From Anaerolineae bacterium (GTDB lineage Bacteria > Chloroflexota > Anaerolineae > Aggregatilineales > Aggregatilineaceae), in contig JADLHR010000169.1 of assembly GCA_020848665.1 (NCBI GenBank), positions 1-6,526 of the forward strand: DNA of 6,526 bases, in the 5' to 3' direction. Numbering within the stretch: position 1 is the first letter of the stretch; every line of letters begins with the position of its first letter. Made by a program: the position numbers and the translations under genes. The notes under the pieces are model-generated. The model did not search any database. It had not been told where the DNA came from and saw nothing but the letters and a program-made list of their open reading frames with translations. This document shows positions 1-5,938 of this stretch, piece after piece.

Positions 1-1
1 A

Positions 2-31
2 GGCCCAGGTGATTGGATCACAAGCTCATGA
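2..31 (+). other. possible 3' end of an upstream gene, ATGA overlap with hutI
   Basis: Reading from base 2, nine sense codons (G P G D W I T S S) run to a TGA at 29-31. That TGA overlaps the ATG at 28-30 in the ATGA arrangement typical of translationally coupled operon genes. Only these few codons are in the window, so the upstream product cannot be named. A second frame also closes here (TGA at 10-12), so the frame choice is uncertain. The overlap is seen directly; that it is a real gene end is inference. Confidence 0.2.
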
Positions 32-1323
32 AACAGCAAGTCGAACTGCTGGTGCACAATATCGGTCAGCTCTGTACGATTCCAGCGCAGGACGGCGGCC
101 CACAGCGCGGCGCACGCCTCGGCGCGCTGGGTTTGCTCGGTAACGCGGCGATCGCGATCGATCAAGGCATAGTCGTGGCAACCGGCGATGACGCGGACCT
201 GCGCGCGCGCTACGAAGGCGCGACCATGCTCAACGCGCAGGGGCGGCTGGTCACGCCAGGGCTGGTCGATCCGCACACGCATCTGATATGGGCCGGTGAC
301 CGGGCCGACGAGTTCGAGCGGCGGCTGGTGGGCGCGACCTACCAGCAGATCATGGCCGAGGGCGGCGGGATCGTGCGGACCGTCCAGGCCACGCGACAGG
401 CCGATCTCGCCACGCTGGTTGAGGAATCGAAGGCGCGGCTGGCCGCGATGCTGGCGCACGGCACGACCAGCGTCGAGGTGAAAACCGGTTATGGTCTGAC
501 AACCGCCAGTGAAATAGCGATGCTGAACGCCGCCGCCCTGCTCGACAGCGAGCACCCGGCGGACATCGCGCTGACGTTTCTCGGCGCGCATGCTATCCCG
601 CCGGAGTACGCGGGCAATCCGGACGGTTACGTCGATCTGATCGTGAACGAGATGCTGCCTGCCGTCGCCGAGTGGCGCGCTGAGCACTGGCCGGGCACAC
701 TGTTCTGCGATGTATTCTGCGAGGCCGGTGCGTTCGATCTGGCCCAGACGCGGCGTATTCTGGAAGCCGCCGCCAGGTATGACATGGCGCTCAAGGTCCA
801 CGCGGACGAGTTCGAGACGCTGGGCGGGGCCAGACTGGCCGCGCAGGTAGGCGCGACCTCGGTCGATCATATTGTCGCAACGCCGGACGACGAGATCGAA
901 GCAGTCGCGGCTTCGGACACAATCGCGGTTGCGCTGCCGCCTACCCCGTTCGGGCTGGGCCAGACGCGCTATCCAAACGCCCGTCGCTGGCTGGACGCAG
1001 GCGCGGCGCTGGCGATTGCGACCGACTGCAACCCTGGCACCGCCTGGAACGAGAACATGCAGTTCGTCATGGCGCTGGCAACGCGCGCTATGCGGCTGTC
1101 CCCGGCCCAGGCGCTCGCTGCTGCGACGATCAATGCCGCCTTCGCCATTGGACGGGGCGGCGAGGTTGGCAGCCTGGAAGCCGGCAAGCAGGGCGACCTG
1201 GTGATCTGGGACGCGCCTTCTTACCCGCACCTGAGCTACCGCTTCGGGAGAAACCTGGCGCAGGTAGTGGTCAAGCGCGGGCAGATCGCCTATCATTCGT
1301 GGTGGGTGGGTTTACCGCTATAG
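28..1323 (+). CDS. hutI: imidazolonepropionase (HutI)
   Basis: A zinc-dependent cytosolic amidohydrolase that hydrolyses 4-imidazolone-5-propanoate to N-formimino-L-glutamate, the third step of histidine degradation. Numbered from a possible TTG start at 13, the metal ligands are the HTH pair (H88, H90) after 'TPGLVDP', H263 in KVHADEF and D338 in ATDCNPGT. Residues known to bind substrate in the family are also in place: R97, Y110, Y160 in TGYGL, H193 in GAHAIPP, E266 and H286. The spacing matches HutI closely, and the roughly 431 residues are slightly above the usual 400-420. I chose the ATG at 28, because the TTG at 13 sits directly against the only AGGTGA. Neither start has an ideal ribosome binding site. 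No other hut gene lies in the window; upstream neighbours may be outside it. The product tail (about 10 residues after VVKRGQIAY) is slightly extended. Identity is very secure; the start is not. Confidence 0.96.
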   Translation: MKQQVELLVHNIGQLCTIPAQDGGPQRGARLGALGLLGNAAIAIDQGIVVATGDDADLRARYEGATMLNAQGRLVTPGLVDPHTHLIWAGDRADEFERRLVGATYQQIMAEGGGIVRTVQATRQADLATLVEESKARLAAMLAHGTTSVEVKTGYGLTTASEIAMLNAAALLDSEHPADIALTFLGAHAIPPEYAGNPDGYVDLIVNEMLPAVAEWRAEHWPGTLFCDVFCEAGAFDLAQTRRILEAAARYDMALKVHADEFETLGGARLAAQVGATSVDHIVATPDDEIEAVAASDTIAVALPPTPFGLGQTRYPNARRWLDAGAALAIATDCNPGTAWNENMQFVMALATRAMRLSPAQALAAATINAAFAIGRGGEVGSLEAGKQGDLVIWDAPSYPHLSYRFGRNLAQVVVKRGQIAYHSWWVGLPL

Positions 1324-1353
1324 GCCAGTCACCGGCAACTGCCTGCAGACACG

Positions 1354-2049
1354 ATGCCAACCGTCGACGACCTGCTCAACGAGATTTTCGCCGGGAAGAA
1401 GTCCGCGCTGTACGCCGAGTTTGAGGGGTGGGTGCGCAGTTCGCGCCGCTTCCGCGCTTTTGCCACCGACTACCGCACCAAAATTCGCGCTAAGCTGAGG
1501 AACGCGAGTGATCCATCCCGCCAGGATGACCTGCGCGCCGAGCTGGAGACGGCCGCGATTCTGCTGGCTGAGCCGCGCTTCACCGTCGAGTACGAGCGGT
1601 ACGCCGCGCTCAAGCAGCGCGGGCCGGATTTCACCGTCACGTTCAAAACGCACACGCCCTTCAACGTCGAAGTGCGCCACCTGCGCTCCGCCGAAATGAA
1701 CGATGGCGACGAGGCTGCGCGGATTGCCAAGCTGATGGCGGTGCTGTGCGACAAGGCCGGGCAGATGCAGCCGAGCATCGTCAACCTGCTGTGGCTGGCC
1801 GCCGCGCGCACCGTCGCCGAAGAAGACATCAGCCGCGCGGCGCACGCCCTGCTCCAATTGGCCGAGCGCAAGACCGAAGAATACTTCACGCGGTGCGGGT
1901 TTGAGAGCGCGCTCGCATTCCTCAAGCAGCACCAGCGGTTGAGCGGGATCGCCGTGCGCCAGCCGGGCCGTACCACGTTGTGGCTGAACCCACTCGCCCG
2001 GCACAAAGTTCCGCTGGAAATTGCGAACGCAATCAACCGCTTAGCTTGA
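1354..2049 (+). CDS. hypothetical protein with a possible PD-(D/E)XK-like core
   Basis: A 231-residue soluble protein that I do not recognise as a named family; it has no signal peptide or membrane segment. Residues 1-90 look helical and charged. Next comes a short beta-rich stretch with R89-G-P-D92-F, then FNVE106-V-R108, then a helical C-terminal half (about 112-210). A PDF strand followed about 14 residues later by ExK/ExR on a second strand resembles the PD-(D/E)XK nuclease core, with E79 or E81 as a candidate upstream acid. Here the usual lysine is arginine (R108), so it could be an inactive or divergent relative, or chance. It starts 30 bp after hutI on the same strand, so co-transcription is plausible, but no strong ribosome binding site is visible. 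The in-frame ATG at 1354 is the first after the hutI stop. The gene is credible from its alternating helix/strand pattern; the function is unknown. Confidence 0.75.
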   Translation: MPTVDDLLNEIFAGKKSALYAEFEGWVRSSRRFRAFATDYRTKIRAKLRNASDPSRQDDLRAELETAAILLAEPRFTVEYERYAALKQRGPDFTVTFKTHTPFNVEVRHLRSAEMNDGDEAARIAKLMAVLCDKAGQMQPSIVNLLWLAAARTVAEEDISRAAHALLQLAERKTEEYFTRCGFESALAFLKQHQRLSGIAVRQPGRTTLWLNPLARHKVPLEIANAINRLA

Positions 2050-2083
2050 CTATACGAACTTGCGAACGATCTCACGTGGGGAT

Positions 2084-2120
2084 TTGAACGCACTCCCGGC
2101 TCGACCAGTATTAATTATAG
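2084..2120 (+). promoter_or_regulatory. weak candidate promoter for the sigma/anti-sigma operon
   Basis: The 111 bp between the hypothetical gene and the sigma gene contains a TTGAAC at 2084-2089 resembling a -35 box. It also contains an AT-rich island at 2107-2119 that stands out in this GC-rich DNA and offers TATTAA at 2109-2114 (19 bp spacing) as a -10 box. Spacing is long and the -10 is only a partial match. The A+T island is seen; promoter activity is inferred. No clear terminator hairpin for the preceding gene was found in this gap. Confidence 0.3.
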
Positions 2121-2160
2121 ACGCTGATCAAATCCCTCTGCCCATGACTCGGAACCTCAA

Positions 2161-2739
2161 ATGAATGATGTCGCAGTGATCCGCCGCGCCCAGGCGGGCG
2201 ACGAGCGCGCAGCGCGCGAGCTTTTCGAGAGTCACCAGCTCCGCACCTACCGGCTCGCGCTCGGCCTGCTAGGCGACACCGCCGACGCCGAAGAGGTAGC
2301 GCAGGACGCGCTCGCCTACGCGCTGCTCAATATCTACCGCTACAATCCCGGTCTGAGCAGCTTCAGCACCTGGCTGCATACTATCACGGTCAGCCGTGCG
2401 CGCGACAAACGCCGCCGAAAAATTCTGCCCAGCATTCCTCTCGCGCAGTGGCTGGGATTGGGTAATCAGCTACGCGATCACACTCCCGGACCTGAGGCGC
2501 GCGCCATCTCCCACGAGATTGAAACGGGCCTGATAGCGGCCATGAACCAGCTCAGCCCCAAGCTGCGCGAGGCCGTCGTCTTACGGTTTTACGCCGATTG
2601 TACGTATAAGGAGATGGGAGAGATCATGGGATGCTCTCTCAACACCGCACGATCGCGCCTGCGACTCGCGATTGAGAAGCTTCGTGCGAACTTGGGAGAA
2701 GACACCGTTCGATGGCTCGTCACGGAGACCATTCGCTAG
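2161..2739 (+). CDS. ECF-type RNA polymerase sigma factor (sigma-70 family)
   Basis: A 192-residue alternative sigma factor that would direct RNA polymerase to a dedicated promoter set. Region 2 spans about residues 20-87: the DAEEVAQDA segment (42-50) is the core-binding and -10 recognition helix signature, followed by FSTWLHTI (68-75) and the basic run RDKRRRK (81-87). A variable linker follows. Region 4 spans about 120-178, with the AMNQLSPKLREAVVLRF helix and a helix-turn-helix TYKEMGEIMGCSLNTARSRL (148-167) for the -35 element. Regions 1 and 3 are absent, as in the ECF class. The ATG at 2161 has only a weak GGAA at 2151-2154 upstream. The gene overlaps the anti-sigma gene by 28 bp, the usual layout of an ECF sigma with its cognate inhibitor, so its activity is probably set by release from that membrane protein. 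The ECF subgroup cannot be assigned here. Confidence 0.93.
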   Translation: MNDVAVIRRAQAGDERAARELFESHQLRTYRLALGLLGDTADAEEVAQDALAYALLNIYRYNPGLSSFSTWLHTITVSRARDKRRRKILPSIPLAQWLGLGNQLRDHTPGPEARAISHEIETGLIAAMNQLSPKLREAVVLRFYADCTYKEMGEIMGCSLNTARSRLRLAIEKLRANLGEDTVRWLVTETIR

Positions 2740-4292
2740 GCGAAACACACACGCACCAGGGGCACTATGACTCCGCGACCCTGGCCGCCTACGCGTTGGA
2801 CCAGCTGCCTGCCGCGCAAAACCAGGAGATCGGGCAGCACCTGGCGGAATGCGCCATCTGCCGGATCGTGGTCGCCGCCGAGCAGGACCTCGCGCACTCA
2901 ATTGCCGACGAGCTACACCGTACCCTCGGCACATCCTTCCCCGGCCCAGGAATGAGCTTTGGGCCAATCGCGCAGGTATGGCGCAAAACACCGCGCCGCG
3001 TCATGCTCGCCCACCGGTTGGAGCGCCTGCTCAGCGGGTTCGCCCTGGTCCCTCTGGCGCTTCTTCTTGTTCTGGCGGCGGTAACGCTCGCGCCTTCGCG
3101 GGATACGCGCGCGCTGCGGGCGCTGAATGTCACCAGGGACTACTCCGGTCCGCCCACTCTCGTTGCCCTGGCGCTCGAAGACGGTATCGCAATTGTGCGG
3201 CTGGCGCCGGAGCGATCGCAGATTGTTCGTACTGTGCGCCACGTCCGGGATGTGTCGAGTCTGGACTTCGCGCCGGATGGACGCTGGTTAGCATTCAGGC
3301 GCGGCGGGATGCTGAACGTCGTGGAGATAGTCACCGGTGGGGCGCACTTCAAGCTGCCGGTGCGCGCGGCGGGCAAATGGGCCTGGTCGCCCGACGGCGG
3401 GGTGCTGGCGTATACCGATGGCGGCGGGCAGTTGCTGACATTCGCCCCGCAAAGCCAGATGCATTCCGTACTGGTCCCGGCGTCGGAAGGCGCGTGGGGC
3501 AATCCGGTCTGGTCGACGGACGGCCGGCAGATCGCCTACGCAGTCGGGGCAGCGGGCAGGCTGGGCAGCGCGCTCGACGTAGGCACCCAGGCGATCTGGC
3601 GCGTCGAGCGGGCGACTGGCTACCGCGTCGAGATCGTGCATAACCCTGCGCCCCAGATCAGGCTGCTTGTTCCGACGGCGTGGCCGAAAAGCGGAACACT
3701 GCTGGCTACCTGGGATGCTCTGACCGGCGCGCCCGGCAGCCGCACGGTGTTCTACCGCATTGATCTGCTCCAGCGCCCGGCCGCGCCTCTGGCTGTTGAC
3801 TCGCTGGCCCGCGAAGATCGGCGCGCCTGGCTGGTGAGCACCAAAAATGCGCCGCCCGCCCTGAGCACAAATCGGCTGAGCGCCCTGCCTCTGCCTGTCG
3901 AACTGGCAGGTGCTGTGTCCACCCATTTTCCAGCGCCAATAACAGTCGATTGGGCGCCGGGCACGGCCCGGCTGACGACAGTCGTGCCCGGTCAGGCGGC
4001 TGGCGAGGGACTATTTGTTTACGCGGTCGATGCAGAGCAGATCGTCTCGGTTCCCCTGCCGGGTGAAACACCGGTAGAGGCGGCCTACTGGGCCGGGCCG
4101 GAGCACCTGTCTGTCATCCGGCGGCCCGACGGCGCGGCGCACGCGGAGCTGTGGCTTGCCCCGGCAAACGGCGACGAAACACCGCTGCGCCTCGTCACAA
4201 ACCTTCCCCTGCCTCATACGGCAAGCTGGACCTGGCGCGACGTGCTGGCAGCGCGTGTGATCGACGGAACGGTCGCGCCGCTCAGTCGATAA
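2712..4292 (+). CDS. membrane anti-sigma factor, ZAS zinc motif plus extracytoplasmic beta-propeller
   Basis: A 526-residue protein that probably binds and silences the sigma factor encoded just upstream. The cytoplasmic N-terminus carries a zinc-binding anti-sigma (ZAS) motif: H18, then H43-x3-C47-x2-C50 (HLAECAIC). One hydrophobic helix lies at about 107-127 (LSGFALVPLALLLVLAAVTLA), preceded by arginines, which predicts the N-terminus inside. The remaining roughly 400 residues would be outside the membrane and contain WD40/PD40 (TolB-like) blade motifs: LDFAPDGRWLAF (184-195), WAWSPDGGVLAY (223-234) and VWSTDGRQIAY (266-276). Weaker copies lie near VDWAPG (412) and YWAGPEHLSV (459). The start at 2712 is the only ATG that keeps the zinc motif, with GGGAG at 2694-2698 rather far upstream. 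Translation is probably coupled to the sigma gene. The domain order is seen; the stimulus sensed by the propeller is unknown. The 3' end overlaps the convergent comEA-like gene by 11 bp. Confidence 0.88.
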   Translation: MARHGDHSLGETHTHQGHYDSATLAAYALDQLPAAQNQEIGQHLAECAICRIVVAAEQDLAHSIADELHRTLGTSFPGPGMSFGPIAQVWRKTPRRVMLAHRLERLLSGFALVPLALLLVLAAVTLAPSRDTRALRALNVTRDYSGPPTLVALALEDGIAIVRLAPERSQIVRTVRHVRDVSSLDFAPDGRWLAFRRGGMLNVVEIVTGGAHFKLPVRAAGKWAWSPDGGVLAYTDGGGQLLTFAPQSQMHSVLVPASEGAWGNPVWSTDGRQIAYAVGAAGRLGSALDVGTQAIWRVERATGYRVEIVHNPAPQIRLLVPTAWPKSGTLLATWDALTGAPGSRTVFYRIDLLQRPAAPLAVDSLAREDRRAWLVSTKNAPPALSTNRLSALPLPVELAGAVSTHFPAPITVDWAPGTARLTTVVPGQAAGEGLFVYAVDAEQIVSVPLPGETPVEAAYWAGPEHLSVIRRPDGAAHAELWLAPANGDETPLRLVTNLPLPHTASWTWRDVLAARVIDGTVAPLSR

Positions 4293-5142
4293 TCACCTGC
4301 TCCCGGATCGCCTCAATCTTCGCCGGTCCCAGGCCGGGCACGGCGTCCAGATCGTCCAGCGCGGCGAACGGGCCGTGCGCGTCCCGATACTCGACAATCG
4401 CCTGCGCCAGCGCGGGACCAATCCCCGGAAGCTGCGCCAGTTCCTCGGCGCTGGCGGAATTGACAAACACGATTGGCGCATGATTGGGTGTGGGCGTGGA
4501 AGGCGACTCGGCGATGCGCGACGGGACGTGCACCAGATCGCCGTCGAGCAGGCGGGCGCCCAAGTTGAGCGCCTGCTCGCTCGCGTCAGTGGTGAATCCA
4601 CCCGCCGCCTCAACCGCGTCGCTTACGCGACTGCCAGCCGGCAGCGACACCAGACTGCCGGGCCGGGCTACCGCGCCAGTCACGTAGATCACCAGCTCGC
4701 CCGGCGTCGGCGTGATCAAACGGATGGCGGCGCTGGCCTGCCCCGCTTGCGCGCGCAAGGTCGGCACGTGAACCTGATCGCCATCCGCCAGCTTTTGCGC
4801 GAGATTGACGACATCGAGATTCGCGTCGAGGCGAGAGCCACCCGCCGCATTGAGCGCGTCGATCACGCGGCTGCCATAGTCAAGCGTGACCAGGGCATTG
4901 GGTCGCTCGACTGCGCCAGTAATGTACACCATATACGGGCCGGGCGTAGGCGTCGCCGAAGGGACCAGCGTTGCTGAGGGGATGGCTGTCGGCTCCGGCG
5001 GAATAATGGTGATCGTCGCTGGTTTAGGGCGGCTGGACAGCAGCGCCAGCACACCACCCGCCAGCACCACCGCCAGCGCTGCGTAGATCACCAGCCGGTA
5101 GCGCCCCAGCACGGGCTCCGCGCCGGGTTCGACGCCATCCAT
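4282..5142 (-). CDS. comEA: ComEA-like protein: membrane anchor, two SLBB domains, helix-hairpin-helix
   Basis: A 286-residue, probably surface-exposed DNA-binding protein of the competence ComEA type, which in other bacteria captures double-stranded DNA for uptake. A transmembrane anchor (about 15-35) is followed by a Pro/Thr-rich linker (48-69). SLBB domain 1 (70-127), a TPTP linker, SLBB domain 2 (150-207) and a second TPTP linker come next. The C-terminal helix-hairpin-helix pair has FVNSASAEELAQLPGIG (226-242) and VPGLGPAKIEAIR (268-280). Typical ComEA proteins have one SLBB domain, so the duplication is unusual. The start is well supported: AGGAG at 5152-5156 lies 9 nt from the ATG and overlaps the deoC stop codon. 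comEC, its usual partner, is not downstream; the convergent anti-sigma gene is there instead. A role in true natural transformation is inferred; a general surface DNA- or glycan-binding role is the alternative. Confidence 0.88.
   Translation of the reverse strand: MDGVEPGAEPVLGRYRLVIYAALAVVLAGGVLALLSSRPKPATITIIPPEPTAIPSATLVPSATPTPGPYMVYITGAVERPNALVTLDYGSRVIDALNAAGGSRLDANLDVVNLAQKLADGDQVHVPTLRAQAGQASAAIRLITPTPGELVIYVTGAVARPGSLVSLPAGSRVSDAVEAAGGFTTDASEQALNLGARLLDGDLVHVPSRIAESPSTPTPNHAPIVFVNSASAEELAQLPGIGPALAQAIVEYRDAHGPFAALDDLDAVPGLGPAKIEAIREQVIID
4522..4695 (-). repeat. SLBB repeat unit 2 in the ComEA-like gene (protein-level repeat)
   Basis: Encodes residues 150-207, the second copy of the 58-residue SLBB unit, separated from the first by a 22-residue linker ending in a TPTP motif. 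A similar TPTP-containing linker follows it, so what was duplicated may have been a domain plus its linker. Confidence 0.85.
4762..4935 (-). repeat. SLBB repeat unit 1 in the ComEA-like gene (protein-level repeat)
   Basis: Encodes residues 70-127 of the ComEA-like protein. It aligns without gaps to residues 150-207; by hand count 32 of 58 positions are identical. Shared landmarks are TGAV-x-RP, GSRV-x-DA, AAGG, NL and DGD-x-VHVP. The repeat is clear in protein; the DNA copies have diverged. Confidence 0.85.
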
Positions 5143-5151
5143 CCGCGCTCG

Positions 5152-5156
5152 CTCCT
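5152..5156 (-). promoter_or_regulatory. comEA ribosome binding site overlapping the deoC stop codon
   Basis: On the - strand, AGGAG lies 9 nt upstream of the comEA ATG, and its first two bases are the last two of the deoC TAG. Ribosomes finishing deoC would therefore stop on the comEA initiation region, which favours coupled translation. This site decides the comEA start. Confidence 0.75.
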
Positions 5157-5874
5157 AATAGCCCGCCGAAGGCTCAGCGCCATCCGCCTGACCAAGCGCC
5201 TGCTCGACGATCCGCACGCCCGCGCTTGCGCCGATCCGCGTCGCGCCGGCGGCGAGCAGCGCCTGCATATCCTCGAGTGTGCGCACCCCGCCGGACGCTT
5301 TGACGCCCATCTGCGGGCCGACGGTCCGCCGCATCAGCGCGATATGTTCGATCGTCGCTCCGCCCGGCCCGAACCCGGTCGAAGTCTTGACGAAATCGGC
5401 GCCCGCCGCCTGGGCGATCCGGCAGGCCGCCTCGATCTCATCCACTGACAGCAGCCCGGTTTCGAGGATGACCTTGCATTGCGCACCGCCCGCGTGAGCG
5501 ACTTCAACCACGGCGCGGATGTCCCGCTCAACCAGATCGCGCTCGCCTGACTTCAGCGCGCCGATGTTCATTACCATATCGACTTCGCGCGCCCCGGCGC
5601 TGATCGCCAGTTGCGCCTCAAACGCCTTGGCGCCAAGTATATTCGCGCCAAGCGGAAAACCGATTACCGTACAAACCAGCACGTCCGGCGTATCGGCCAG
5701 CAGCGAAGCGCACAGTGGAACCCAGGTCGGGTTGACGCACACCGATTTGAAGCGATAGCGTCGCGCTTCAGCGCACAGCCGCTCGATCTGCTCGCGCGTC
5801 GCGTCCGGCTTGAGCAAAGTGTGATCAATCAGGTAAGCCACGTCACGGGCGCGCTGCTCAGGAGTCTCAGTCAT
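5155..5874 (-). CDS. deoC: deoxyribose-phosphate aldolase (DeoC)
   Basis: A cytosolic class I aldolase that reversibly splits 2-deoxy-D-ribose 5-phosphate into glyceraldehyde 3-phosphate and acetaldehyde, the last step in using the sugar of deoxynucleosides. At 239 residues it has the bacterial DeoC length (220-260) and a TIM-barrel pattern. Signature segments are IDHTLLKPDAT (16-26), SVCVNP (44-49), VIGFPLGAN (70-78) and EVDMVMNIG (97-105) with the proton-relay Asp D99. The Schiff-base lysine K163 is in FVKTSTGFG, and the second active-site lysine K192 is in GVKASGGVRT. All catalytic residues are present. The ATG at 5874 follows GAGAGG (5883-5888) at about 8 nt. No phosphopentomutase or nucleoside phosphorylase gene is in view. 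It sits between a histidine kinase gene (64 bp upstream) and comEA (12 bp downstream), all on the same strand. Confidence 0.97.
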   Translation of the reverse strand: MTETPEQRARDVAYLIDHTLLKPDATREQIERLCAEARRYRFKSVCVNPTWVPLCASLLADTPDVLVCTVIGFPLGANILGAKAFEAQLAISAGAREVDMVMNIGALKSGERDLVERDIRAVVEVAHAGGAQCKVILETGLLSVDEIEAACRIAQAAGADFVKTSTGFGPGGATIEHIALMRRTVGPQMGVKASGGVRTLEDMQALLAAGATRIGASAGVRIVEQALGQADGAEPSAGY

Positions 5875-5882
5875 CGTCTTCG

Positions 5883-5888
5883 CCTCTC
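5883..5888 (-). promoter_or_regulatory. deoC ribosome binding site
   Basis: GAGAGG on the - strand, with its GAGG part ending 8 nt before the deoC ATG at 5874, is a good Shine-Dalgarno match and supports that start. A second purine-rich block (GGGGAG) lies further upstream but too far to be the main site. Confidence 0.6.
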
Positions 5889-5908
5889 GTTTTCTCCCCT
5901 ATCAACAC

Positions 5909-5936
5909 GTGCTGTTCGCCGCGCAGTGAGCAGCAC
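5909..5936. repeat. imperfect inverted repeat between the histidine kinase and deoC
   Basis: GTGCTG at 5909-5914 is exactly complementary to CAGCAC at 5931-5936. Read as + strand RNA, the stem extends to 11 pairs (5909-5919 with 5926-5936) with two G-U wobbles and a 6-nt loop. Read as the - strand transcript of the flanking genes, the two wobbles become A/C mismatches, leaving 6 solid pairs. No T-run follows on either side, so this is not a classical terminator. It could be a weak attenuator or processing site, or chance. Confidence 0.35.
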
Positions 5937-5938
5937 AC

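Noticed and set aside
1321..1356. hutI and the next gene are in the same frame, separated by one TAG and ten sense codons, suggesting a broken fusion or stop read-through
   Set aside because: HutI already has its full family length and a natural C-terminus, and the downstream protein begins with its own ATG. One in three adjacent gene pairs share a frame by chance.
2046..2075. TTGACT at 2046-2051 as a near-consensus -35 box
   Set aside because: It overlaps the stop of the preceding gene, and nothing resembling a -10 box lies 15-19 bp downstream.
1318..2093. Long open frames on the - strand opposite the 231-residue hypothetical gene (about 228 and 207 codons)
   Set aside because: Their translations are Arg/Ala/Ser-rich with no domain pattern, as expected of antisense frames in GC-rich DNA. 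The + strand frame has a sensible helix/strand pattern and fits the operon direction.
2151..2175. GGAACCT just before the sigma start as an ECF-type -35 box for autoregulation
   Set aside because: The matching -10 and transcription start would fall inside the sigma coding region, and no well-spaced CGTC-like element follows.
2849..3926. Long alternative frames on both strands inside the anti-sigma gene (for example 264 codons at 2849-3643 and 212 codons at 3288-3926)
   Set aside because: The compositions are rich in Arg, Gly and Ala with no motifs. The anti-sigma frame carries the zinc motif, membrane helix and propeller repeats throughout this span.
4375..4977. 200-codon + strand frame opposite the comEA-like gene
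   Set aside because: It is a shadow of the repeated SLBB and helix-hairpin-helix coding sequence. The - strand frame has clear domains and a strong ribosome binding site.
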